DNA of 5,252 nt, from positions 1-5,252 of the forward strand of contig CANRAI010000077.1 of the NCBI GenBank assembly GCA_947628555.1, given 5' to 3'. Below the pieces are notes generated by a model, which made no database searches, was not told the DNA's origin, and saw only the letters and a list, made by a program, of their open reading frames with translations. A program made the position numbers and the translations under genes. Positions 1-5,179 of the stretch are shown in pieces. Positions within the stretch are counted from its first letter, which is position 1. Each line of letters starts with the position of its first letter. This stretch comes from an uncultured Clostridia bacterium. GTDB lineage: Bacteria; Bacillota; Clostridia; Christensenellales; Borkfalkiaceae.

Positions 1-3
1 AAT

Positions 4-627
4 ATGGCAACATACAGAGAGGCTAAATGCCGCCTTTGCAGAAGAGAGGGCGGAAAGCTGTTTTTAAAGGGCGATAAATGCTATACGGGCAAATGTCCGT
101 TCGAAAGAAGGCCTATGGCTCCCGGCCAGCACGGCGCGGCGAGAAAGAAAGTTTCCGAATACGGTCAGCAGCTTCGTGAAAAACAGAAGGTCAAGAGAAT
201 TTACGGCGTACAGGAAGGTCAGTTCCGCGCGTATTACGAACAAGCCGACAGAATGAAGGGTATCACGGGTGAAAATATGCTTTCCCTTCTCGAACGCAGG
301 CTTGACAACGTAATATTCCGTATGGGCATAGGTTCCAGCCGTGCTCAGGCGCGTCAGCTTGTAAGTCACGGACATTTCCTTGTAAACGGCAAAAAGGTAA
401 ACATTCCCAGCTATATAGTTAAAGCCGGCGACGTTATCACCGTAAAGGAAAGCAAATCTTCCAACAAATTTTTTGAAGAAATAAAATCGATGAAAGCGGG
501 TAATATGCCCAAATGGGTAGAGTTCGACCCCGCAAAATTAGAGGGTAAAATCTTATCGTTGCCCGCAAGGGACGATATTGACAGTCAGATTTCCGAACAT
601 ATGATTGTCGAGCTGTACTCCAAGTAA
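4..627 (+). CDS. rpsD: 30S ribosomal protein S4 (uS4)
   Basis: S4 is a primary 16S rRNA-binding protein that nucleates assembly of the small-subunit body; in many bacteria it also represses its own operon. The 207 residues are full length for the family. The N-terminus carries the zinc-type cysteine set C9, C12, C26 and C31 (the C+ form of S4). The S4-type RNA-binding fold follows at about residues 97-160, starting at ERRLDNV and including the SSRAQARQLVSHGH helix and the FLVNGKKVNIPS loop. The start is the ATG at position 4 because MATYREAKC is the canonical S4 beginning; its ribosome binding site lies outside the window. The gene ends in a double TAA (625-630), 25 bases before rpoA, the order seen in the alpha operon of Gram-positive bacteria. 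Identification is certain. Confidence 0.98.
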   Translation: MATYREAKCRLCRREGGKLFLKGDKCYTGKCPFERRPMAPGQHGAARKKVSEYGQQLREKQKVKRIYGVQEGQFRAYYEQADRMKGITGENMLSLLERRLDNVIFRMGIGSSRAQARQLVSHGHFLVNGKKVNIPSYIVKAGDVITVKESKSSNKFFEEIKSMKAGNMPKWVEFDPAKLEGKILSLPARDDIDSQISEHMIVELYSK

Positions 628-652
628 TAAGTAAAGTAAAGGAGGAAGTTTT

Positions 653-1606
653 ATGATCGAAATGGATATGCCCAAACTCGAAGTGGTGGAAAGCGAGGAC
701 CAATCCTATGCGAAGGTCGTCGTTGACCCCCTTGAAAAGGGCTTCGGTCTTACAATAGGCAACTGCCTTAGACGAATTCTTCTGTCCGCCCTTCCCGGGG
801 CGGCTGCGCAGGGAATAAGATTCCTTGACGGAAGCGTAAAACACGAATTTTCCGCAGTGCCGGGCGTAAAAGAGGACGTTACCGAGATAATCCTCAATTT
901 AAAGACGCTTGCAATAAAGACGTCGGTTACCGATAAGGATTATATAAAGGTAGTCCACCTCTACAAGGAAGGTCCTTGCGAGGTGAAAGCGAGCGATATC
1001 GCCGAGGACGCTGAAATAGAAATAATCAACGGCGACCAGCATATCTGCACTATAGACGCCGGCGGGAAAATCGATATGGAGATAACCATAGGCCGCGGCC
1101 GCGGCTATAAGGGCGCGGACCATACGCGTACCGAGCTTATCGATTATATCCCCATAGATTCAATCTATACGCCCGTCAAAAAGGTCAACTACACGGTTGA
1201 AAATACGCGCGTAGGGCAGAATACCGATTACGACAAGCTCACCCTCGAAGTATGGACGAACGGCGCGTTCAGCGCGAAAGAAATAGTGTCGCTTGCTGCA
1301 AAAATAATGCAGGACCATATTTCGCTGTTCGTTGACCTTTCGGAATCTATAAGGAATATGGACATTCTCGTTAAAAACGAGGACGACAAGCAGGCAAAAA
1401 TACTCGCAATGGCAATAGAGGAAATGGACCTTTCCGTCCGTTCCTACAACTGCCTTAAACGCGCAAACATTCACACGGTGGAAGATCTTACGAAGAGAAC
1501 CGAAGACGAAATGCTTAAAGTCAGGAACCTCGGCAGAAAGTCTTTGGACGAAGTTATAGCAAAACTCGCTTTCTACGGACTTACACTTTCAAATAAGGAG
1601 GACTAA
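653..1606 (+). CDS. rpoA: DNA-directed RNA polymerase subunit alpha
   Basis: The alpha subunit dimerises to scaffold beta and beta' assembly, and its C-terminal domain binds promoter UP elements and activators. The 317 residues match the usual 314-330. The N-terminal assembly domain covers about residues 1-235 and contains the hallmark EKGFGLTIGNCLRRILLSAL (about 28-47). After an acidic linker (KNEDDKQ), the helix-hairpin-helix C-terminal domain occupies about 255-312. It includes LSVRSYNCLKRANIHTVEDL, which holds the arginine equivalent to the UP-element-contacting residue, and VRNLGRKSLDEV. GGAGG at 641-645 lies 7 bases before the ATG at 653; a second in-frame ATG three codons later has no better site. 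Sits between rpsD and rplQ and shows no truncation. Confidence 0.98.
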   Translation: MIEMDMPKLEVVESEDQSYAKVVVDPLEKGFGLTIGNCLRRILLSALPGAAAQGIRFLDGSVKHEFSAVPGVKEDVTEIILNLKTLAIKTSVTDKDYIKVVHLYKEGPCEVKASDIAEDAEIEIINGDQHICTIDAGGKIDMEITIGRGRGYKGADHTRTELIDYIPIDSIYTPVKKVNYTVENTRVGQNTDYDKLTLEVWTNGAFSAKEIVSLAAKIMQDHISLFVDLSESIRNMDILVKNEDDKQAKILAMAIEEMDLSVRSYNCLKRANIHTVEDLTKRTEDEMLKVRNLGRKSLDEVIAKLAFYGLTLSNKED

Positions 1607-1609
1607 ATT

Positions 1610-2116
1610 ATGCCCGGTAAATTGGGAAGAACTGCGGAGGAGAGAGAGGCGCTTTTAAGAAACCAGGCGTCGGAGCTTCTCTGGAAAGGAAAAATAACCA
1701 CCACGGCGGCAAAAGCGAAAGCGCTTCAACCCTACGTTGAAAAAATAATCACCAAGGCGATAAGGGTTTTCGACGACAATATCGAATTTGAAGTCACCTC
1801 TAAGGACAAAAAGGGCAAGGACGTTACGGTTAAAAGCGTAAAGGACAGCCCCAAAAAGCTTGCCGTACGCCGTCAGATAATGGCAAAGCTGTACGATTTG
1901 CAGGAGGTAAAACCTTTCAACGAAAGTAAAAAGGATTTCAAAGCGCGCACAGCGGACATTCAGCATCCCTTGATGGAAAAACTCTTCAACGAAATCGCGC
2001 CTAAATACGCGCAGAGAAAGGAAGAGAACGGTCAGGGCGGCGGTTATACCCGTATCTATCTTTTGGGCGCCCGCCGCGGCGACGCAGCAGAGATGGCAAT
2101 AATCGAATTGGTTTAA
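1610..2116 (+). CDS. rplQ: 50S ribosomal protein L17 (bL17), enlarged form
   Basis: L17 sits near the polypeptide exit side of the large subunit. The family signatures are clear: KLGRTAEEREALLRN at residues 4-18, ITTTAAKAKALQPYVEKIIT at 29-48, and GGYTRIYLLGARRGDAAEMA at 144-163. The protein has 168 residues, against about 120 in Bacillus subtilis as I recall that sequence. The excess lies in two places: roughly 29 extra residues between the first helical region and LAVRRQ (about 50-83, lysine-rich), and about 15-20 between LYDLQEV and LMEKLF (about 100-120). Its ribosome binding site AGGAGG (1596-1601) lies inside the last codons of rpoA, and the ATG is only three bases after the rpoA stop, so the two are probably translationally coupled. 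Last gene of the operon. Confidence 0.97.
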   Translation: MPGKLGRTAEEREALLRNQASELLWKGKITTTAAKAKALQPYVEKIITKAIRVFDDNIEFEVTSKDKKGKDVTVKSVKDSPKKLAVRRQIMAKLYDLQEVKPFNESKKDFKARTADIQHPLMEKLFNEIAPKYAQRKEENGQGGGYTRIYLLGARRGDAAEMAIIELV

Positions 2117-2124
2117 AAAACTTT

Positions 2125-2153
2125 AAAAGCGGAGCTTGAAGCTCCGCTTTTTT
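2125..2153 (+). terminator. Rho-independent terminator of the rpsD-rpoA-rplQ operon
   Basis: The arms 2125-2137 (AAAAGCGGAGCTT) and 2139-2151 are perfectly complementary around a single central G, so the folded form is an 11-bp stem with a 5-base loop. A run of six T follows the GC-rich part. It starts 8 bases after the rplQ stop. Read on the minus strand, the same hairpin follows the flavoprotein stop by 15 bases and is followed by GCTTTTAAAGTTTTTT, so it probably terminates both converging units. Confidence 0.93.
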
Positions 2154-2168
2154 CGTGTCGTGAAAAAT

Positions 2169-2792
2169 TTATCTGATGAAATTAGTGCGCGCGCCATGTT
2201 CGGTTTTCGGCGTGTCTATCCCTGCCTGTATGCCGGCGTCGATACATTTCAAAAGCCAGGCTAAATTCAAGCCGATATTTCTCATCGTCTGCATGCCTTC
2301 GAGGTCTTTTTTTACTTCTTCCGGAGAATTGCCGTGAACCATATTCCAATAAGACGAAGAAACTACGGGCATTTCGGAAATTCCCAAATGCTTTGAAACT
2401 ACTTCCAGAGAGGCGGTCGTGCCTGCCCTGCGCGCAGAAGCGATTACAGCCGCGGGTTTGTGTCTGAAATTTTCCCCGCCCGCATAGAACATTCTGTCCA
2501 TAACGGATAAAATCCTGCCCGAAGGGTGGGCGTAATAGACGGGCGTTCCGAAAACAAATCCGTCCGCATACGCCGCTTTTTCAATCCAGGCGTTTGCGCA
2601 GTCGTCCGAAAAAACGCATTTTCCTGCCTTTGCACAGCCTCCGCAACCTATGCAATCCTGCACGGGTTTGTTGCCTATTTGCAGGATTTCCGTTTCGATA
2701 CCCTGCTCATTTAAAACGCGGGCAATTTCGGATAAAGCCGTAAAAGTACACCCGTTCGCGCGCGGGCTTCCATTGAAAAGCAATACTTTCAT
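2169..2792 (-). CDS. Iron-sulfur flavoprotein / NAD(P)H-dependent FMN reductase family protein
   Basis: A flavodoxin-fold redox protein of 207 residues. The FMN-phosphate loop is GSPRANGCT (8-16), and a second flavin-contacting loop is GTPVYYAHPSG (82-92). Between them lies a compact cysteine motif, C47-x2-C50-x2-C53-x5-C59, the spacing that binds a [4Fe-4S] cluster in Isf-type flavoproteins; C65 is an extra cysteine. The C-terminal half has SARRAGTTASLEVV and MPVVSSSYWNMVHG, which I recognise from many clostridial flavodoxin-family oxidoreductases. The likely role is cytoplasmic one- or two-electron transfer, perhaps to quinones, nitro compounds or oxygen species; the true substrate cannot be read from sequence. 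The start is supported by GAGGTGA at 2804-2798, 5 bases upstream, and by a promoter further up. No signal peptide or membrane segment. Stands alone, converging on rplQ. Confidence 0.9.
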   Translation of the reverse strand: MKVLLFNGSPRANGCTFTALSEIARVLNEQGIETEILQIGNKPVQDCIGCGGCAKAGKCVFSDDCANAWIEKAAYADGFVFGTPVYYAHPSGRILSVMDRMFYAGGENFRHKPAAVIASARRAGTTASLEVVSKHLGISEMPVVSSSYWNMVHGNSPEEVKKDLEGMQTMRNIGLNLAWLLKCIDAGIQAGIDTPKTEHGARTNFIR

Positions 2793-2825
2793 ATTTTCAC
2801 CTCATATTTAAGGATATTTAACAAA

Positions 2826-2854
2826 ATTATATTCCGTGCAGACGGATAAGTCAA
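2826..2854 (-). promoter_or_regulatory. Promoter of the iron-sulfur flavoprotein gene
   Basis: On the minus strand TTGACT (2854-2849) is separated by 17 bases from a perfect TATAAT (2831-2826). The expected RNA start is near 2819, giving a leader of about 27 bases that contains the GAGGTGA ribosome binding site. Predicted from consensus match only. Confidence 0.75.
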
Positions 2855-2988
2855 ATAATGTTTTATTGGCGGGCAAGTCAAAATTGTTGCAAAAAGTAAT
2901 TTTTTTCGTATGCGCCGAATAAAATATACAGTATTATTTGTTCGATTGACGTCAAATAAATGAAAAAAAATTATTTATTTTCATTTTC
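2855..2988. other. AT-rich divergent intergenic region with a palindrome
   Basis: This is the core of the 290-base gap between the flavoprotein gene (minus) and the first miniprotein gene (plus). I see no open reading frame with a ribosome binding site. It holds a perfect 10-bp palindrome TTGACGTCAA at 2946-2955. It also holds an A/T-only block with overlapping inverted repeats (AAATAAAT at 2954-2961 against ATTTATTT at 2973-2980) directly upstream of the plus-strand -35, which could act as an UP element. The string GTCAAATAA occurs at 2850 and again at 2951. Confidence 0.5.
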
Positions 2989-3016
2989 TTGACATAAAAA
3001 TTCAGCGTGATATAAT
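2989..3016 (+). promoter_or_regulatory. Strong extended -10 promoter of the first miniprotein gene
   Basis: Consensus TTGACA (2989-2994), a 16-base spacer, and TGATATAAT (3008-3016), that is a TGn extended -10 joined to a perfect TATAAT. The upstream 30 bases are almost pure A/T. The expected start is near 3023, giving a leader of about 60 bases with a weak TGATGA/TCATCA hairpin (about 3043-3065) just before the ribosome binding site. Confidence 0.88.
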
Positions 3017-3082
3017 ATAAGTATAAAATTTATTAAATGAATTGATGATTTCATAAAGGTCATCAGTTAAAGGAGAAAAATT

Positions 3083-3319
3083 ATGTCGTTTGACAAATGG
3101 TTTAACAGCCAAAGCACACTGTTGAAAGTAATTCTGCTTATCATCCCCTTTGTCGGCTGGATAGTCGAATTACTTGTAAGATTAAGCGTTATGCTTACCA
3201 AAAAGGACGTAGTCAGCATCGTCGTATTCCTGCTTTTCCTCTTGATAGGTTGGGGCTGGTTCCTTTGCATAATCGACTTGATTTATATGATTGTTACAGG
3301 TCATCTTCTTTTTGCTTAA
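3083..3319 (+). CDS. Small hydrophobic membrane protein, copy 1 of a tandem pair (78 aa)
   Basis: I do not recognise a named family. The 78 residues begin with a short polar head containing WFNSQS (6-11). A first membrane helix (about 12-33, with IPFVGWIVELLV) runs into an arginine, and a short basic loop follows (LTKKD, about 38-42). A long hydrophobic stretch (about 44-75) has a GWGW break near 55-58 and may be one kinked or two short helices. No signal-peptidase site is evident. The ATG at 3083 has AGGAG (3071-3075) 7 bases upstream. The gene has its own promoter and terminator. It is clearly paralogous to the next gene: both share WFNxQS, LLxIPxVxWIxExLVRxS, IDLI and HLxFA in the same order. 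A membrane location is well supported; function is unknown. Existence is supported by promoter, ribosome binding site, terminator and the conserved paralogue. Confidence 0.9.
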   Translation: MSFDKWFNSQSTLLKVILLIIPFVGWIVELLVRLSVMLTKKDVVSIVVFLLFLLIGWGWFLCIIDLIYMIVTGHLLFA

Positions 3320-3322
3320 ACT

Positions 3323-3359
3323 AAAAAAATTCCCGCCGTCGGTAGGCGGGAATTTTTTT
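3323..3359 (+). terminator. Terminator of the first miniprotein gene
   Basis: A perfect 15-bp inverted repeat (3323-3337 and 3345-3359) with a GC core CCCGCC/GGCGGG, a 7-base loop GTCGGTA, an A-run on the left arm and a seven-T run on the right. It starts 3 bases after the stop codon. The flanking A and T runs make it potentially bidirectional, but no minus-strand gene ends here. Confidence 0.95.
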
Positions 3360-3388
3360 ACCTATTAACGGTAAAGTCATAAATCGTG

Positions 3389-3401
3389 CCGAAATTTTCG
3401 G
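3389..3401. promoter_or_regulatory. Perfect 13-bp palindrome next to the second miniprotein promoter (possible operator)
   Basis: CCGAAATTTTCGG reads CCGAAA-T-TTTCGG, a perfect inverted repeat, and ends 8 bases before the -35 hexamer at 3410. It has no T-run and no gene end beside it, so it is unlikely to be a terminator. Its position suits a transcription-factor site, but no regulator is identifiable and there is no equivalent before the first copy. Confidence 0.4.
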
Positions 3402-3409
3402 TATATATA

Positions 3410-3437
3410 TTGACAATTATTTTATAAGTGATATAAT
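3410..3437 (+). promoter_or_regulatory. Strong extended -10 promoter of the second miniprotein gene
   Basis: TTGACA (3410-3415), a 16-base spacer and TGATATAAT (3429-3437). The hexamers, spacer length and the ten bases GTGATATAAT are identical to the promoter of the first copy, while the rest of the spacer differs. The expected start near 3444 gives a short leader of about 25 bases. Confidence 0.9.
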
Positions 3438-3469
3438 CATTATAATAATTATTATTAAGGAGAAAAATT

Positions 3470-3703
3470 ATGTTCGCAACTTGGTTTAACAGGCAAAGTC
3501 GGCTTATTCAGATTCTTCTTCTTTTGATTCCCGTAGTAAACTGGATTACGGAAATTCTTGTAAGATGGTCGGCAGCTTTCAAAACCAAAAGCCTTTTGAC
3601 TATTATTGTAGCGATTCTCGTTACTTTCCTGGGCTTGGCATTTGGTTGGATTGACTTAATTTGGTGTTTGCTTTTCAAACATCTTATTTTTGCAAAAGCG
3701 TAA
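3470..3703 (+). CDS. Small hydrophobic membrane protein, copy 2 of a tandem pair (77 aa)
   Basis: Paralogue of the preceding gene, of unrecognised family. The order of elements is the same: WFNRQS near residues 5-10, a first membrane helix with LLIPVVNWITEILVR (about 18-32), a short basic loop with K38 and K40, a long hydrophobic region (about 41-70) broken by GLAFGWIDLIW, and the ending HLIFAKA. The conserved features are thus a tryptophan-rich amphipathic start, the IPxVxWIxExLVRxS segment and IDLI. The start is set by AGGAG (3458-3462), 7 bases upstream; the string AAGGAGAAAAATTATGT is identical at both copies although the surrounding leaders differ. Monocistronic, with its own promoter and terminator. 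Possible roles include membrane-stress or envelope accessory protein, or a regulator of a partner membrane protein; none can be chosen from the sequence. Confidence 0.9.
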   Translation: MFATWFNRQSRLIQILLLLIPVVNWITEILVRWSAAFKTKSLLTIIVAILVTFLGLAFGWIDLIWCLLFKHLIFAKA

Positions 3704-3710
3704 TCAAACC

Positions 3711-3743
3711 GAAGCGGCGGTCGCAATTTGCGACCGCCGCTTC
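3711..3743. terminator. Hairpin terminator between the second miniprotein and the phosphodiesterase (convergent)
   Basis: Sixteen-base arms GAAGCGGCGGTCGCAA and its exact complement flank a single T, giving a very GC-rich stem. On the plus strand it is followed by TATATTTTG, a modest T-run, 8 bases after the miniprotein stop. On the minus strand it lies 11 bases after the phosphodiesterase stop but is followed by GGTTTGATT, a poor T-run. It is surely the plus-strand terminator and may also stop or protect the minus-strand RNA. Confidence 0.87.
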
Positions 3744-3754
3744 TATATTTTGCT

Positions 3755-4342
3755 TTAAATCTGCGCCTTATCGTAAATACTGCCGTCAAGGGTCTTGAAG
3801 TAAAATACGCCTCCGTCGTACAAAATGTACCCGCGCGTATTTTTTTCGTCTTTTGGCAAGGAGACGGAGCCAGGGTTCAGATGCAGAAAGCCTTCTTCCC
3901 GTGTATTCAAGGGCACATGCGTATGCCCCGTAACATAAACGTCTCCGCAGGCAAGAGGAGGAACTTCTCTGTGCCCGTGGGAAAGATATATGCATTTTCC
4001 GTCGGCGTAAACCGCGGCGTAGTCGGAAAGTATGGGGAATGGCAAAACCATTTGATCGACCTCGCTGTCGCAGTTTCCGCGCACGCAGATTATCTTATTT
4101 TTATAAGCCGAAAGCAATTCCGTCGTTTCTTTGGGCGAATATTCTTCGGGCAGCGGATTTCTCGGCCCGTGATATAAAATATCTCCCAAAAGTAAAAGTT
4201 TGTCCGCGTTCTCCTGTTCGAATGCCCGTAAAAGTTCCTTGCAATATTTTGCCGAGCCGTGTATGTCCGAAGCAATTAAAAGTTTAACCGAATTTACGGG
4301 ATTTGCCGCGCCCTTGTTTTTCTGCCGCCCGAATAAAAACAT
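3755..4342 (-). CDS. yfcE: YfcE-type metal-dependent phosphodiesterase
   Basis: A calcineurin-like metallophosphoesterase of the YfcE/MJ0936 class: a cytoplasmic, Mn-type two-metal enzyme that hydrolyses phosphodiesters; the physiological substrate is unsettled. From the start used here the protein has 195 residues. The metal ligands appear in family order: D26 and H28 (SDIHGS), D54 (LLGD), N90 (RGNCD), H122 and H124 (SHGH), and H140 and H142 (GHTH), then LNPGSVSLPK (155-164). HGPRNPLPE and RGNCDSEVDQM resemble E. coli YfcE closely from memory. The start is the ATG at 4342, with GGAGAG just upstream, leaving a 17-residue polar extension before VKLLIASD. An upstream TTG at 4399 is in frame but coincides with the -35 box and is rejected. 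Monocistronic. Confidence 0.93.
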   Translation of the reverse strand: MFLFGRQKNKGAANPVNSVKLLIASDIHGSAKYCKELLRAFEQENADKLLLLGDILYHGPRNPLPEEYSPKETTELLSAYKNKIICVRGNCDSEVDQMVLPFPILSDYAAVYADGKCIYLSHGHREVPPLACGDVYVTGHTHVPLNTREEGFLHLNPGSVSLPKDEKNTRGYILYDGGVFYFKTLDGSIYDKAQI

Positions 4343-4345
4343 AAT

Positions 4346-4351
4346 CTCTCC
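4346..4351 (-). promoter_or_regulatory. Ribosome binding site that fixes the phosphodiesterase start
   Basis: GGAGAG on the minus strand (4351-4346) precedes the ATG at 4342; counted from GGAG the spacing is 5 bases. No comparable site precedes the in-frame TTG at 4399 or the ATG at 4387. This supports the 195-residue product. Confidence 0.75.
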
Positions 4352-4370
4352 GTTTACCGTCAGTAGTTTT

Positions 4371-4399
4371 ATTTTACTATTGCACATCGTTTTTGTCAA
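4371..4399 (-). promoter_or_regulatory. Promoter of the phosphodiesterase gene
   Basis: TTGACA (4399-4394), 17-base spacer, TAAAAT (4376-4371) on the minus strand. The expected RNA start is near 4364, about 22 bases before the ATG at 4342, which leaves just enough leader for the ribosome binding site. Confidence 0.78.
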
Positions 4400-4445
4400 T
4401 CTTTAACGGTTGGTAATATAGGCTATACAGTATTTTATAAAAAGC

Positions 4446-4466
4446 GCCCCGCGTGTGCCGCGGGGC
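4446..4466 (-). terminator. Terminator of the PH-domain gene
   Basis: An 8-bp all-GC stem, GCCCCGCG (4446-4453) with CGCGGGGC (4459-4466), and a 5-base loop. On the minus strand it is followed by GCTTTTTATAAAAT, a usable T-run; on the plus strand the following bases are TTATATC, so it acts mainly on the minus strand. It sits 90 bases after the PH-domain stop and upstream of the phosphodiesterase promoter, separating the two units. Confidence 0.85.
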
Positions 4467-4555
4467 TTATATCTATCTTGCTGATTTAATTGAAGCGAAA
4501 GAGCGTTTCGACCAAATCGTTGATAAGGTCGGATTTAAGTTTGAAGCCTCGGGTG

Positions 4556-5179
4556 TTATTTTTTTGCCATCGCCTGCGCCATTTCCATCGCCTGCGCCTT
4601 GCGCGCGTCTTCCGCATGTTGTTCTATTGCATTGTTTACCATATTCTTGAATTGGTTGGCGTTGCTTACGCCGTTGAACCAGACGGGTTCGCCCGCGCCG
4701 CTGCCGACAACGGATAACTTGTAGTATTTGAAGATTCTGCCCCAGAACGTGGCGGAAATATTAACAGTATCGACTTTATCGATATGTAAGTCAATAACTT
4801 TAACCTTTATAATTCCGCATTTGCCGATTACTCTTTTATTGGTTATTGCGATGTCTGTGCAGAGCAAATCGATAATTTTCATAACCAAAGGTAGCGTTCC
4901 GACAATGATAAAAAATACACCTATCAAAGTCATTACCATTGATATCTTAGAATAAACTTGCAGTATATTATCTGCTCCTTCCAAACTTTCGGGATTAGAC
5001 AATATTTCATCGATAATTTGTTGAGCGGAAGCGTTTGGGTTGACTTTTTGGGCAAGGGAAATCGCACCTTTGAAGGCTATGTTTCCTGCAACCGTTTTCG
5101 TAAAAGCAAATACGACAATCGCAATGGCGAGACAAATAAGAAAAGGTATGGCCTTGTCGAACGCCGAAAGTAAACTGGC
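4556..5179 (-). CDS. Membrane-anchored bacterial PH-domain protein, 5' end disrupted
   Basis: The open frame runs from 5179 to the TAA at 4556 (207 codons). It has a first membrane segment IPFLICLAIAIVVFAF (about 11-26 of the open frame), a polar stretch with AQQIIDEILSNPESLEGADN, and a second, longer membrane segment (about 79-105). A bacterial PH domain (bPH_2 type) follows, about 108-186, with the hallmark AITNKRVIGKCGIIKVKV and a DLHIDKVDTVNIS strand. The C-terminus is charged, with a duplicated AQAM (14-bp direct repeats at 4567-4580 and 4585-4598). There is no ATG, GTG or TTG between 5179 and 5003; the only candidate is TTG at 5002, which lacks a ribosome binding site and would drop the first membrane helix. 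Stops precede 5179. I infer that the natural start has been lost, probably to the inserted sequence beginning at about 5176-5185. Product function is unknown; the TTG-initiated 148-residue form is the alternative. Confidence 0.75.
   Translation of the reverse strand, partial: ASLLSAFDKAIPFLICLAIAIVVFAFTKTVAGNIAFKGAISLAQKVNPNASAQQIIDEILSNPESLEGADNILQVYSKISMVMTLIGVFFIIVGTLPLVMKIIDLLCTDIAITNKRVIGKCGIIKVKVIDLHIDKVDTVNISATFWGRIFKYYKLSVVGSGAGEPVWFNGVSNANQFKNMVNNAIEQHAEDARKAQAMEMAQAMAKK

Noticed and set aside
437..844. 135-codon minus-strand frame across the rpsD-rpoA junction
   Set aside because: Antisense shadow of two certain housekeeping genes; it crosses their ribosome binding site and intergenic stops and resembles nothing known.
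3043..3066. Possible leader hairpin TGATGA/TCATCA before the first miniprotein, considered as a riboswitch or attenuator
   Set aside because: Only 6 base pairs with an 11-base loop, and the leader is about 60 bases with no recognised aptamer elements; listed only within the promoter entry.
3445..3460. AT-only palindrome (ATAATAATTATTAT) in the leader of the second miniprotein gene
   Set aside because: A simple A/T string is likely to be palindromic by chance, and it would make only a weak hairpin; not strong enough to call an operator.
3083..3703. Miniprotein pair as a type I toxin-antitoxin system
   Set aside because: Type I toxins are usually shorter single-helix peptides with a convergent or divergent antisense RNA. 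I see no convincing antisense promoter over either gene.
3728..4177. 149-codon plus-strand open frame opposite the phosphodiesterase
   Set aside because: It begins inside the convergent terminator and has no ribosome binding site; the minus strand encodes every YfcE motif across the same bases.
4453..4650. Plus-strand open frame containing LADLIEAKERFDQIVDKVGFKFEA
   Set aside because: The segment looks protein-like, but the frame starts inside the minus-strand terminator hairpin, has no ribosome binding site, and runs on into antisense of the PH-domain gene as proline/serine-rich low-complexity sequence.
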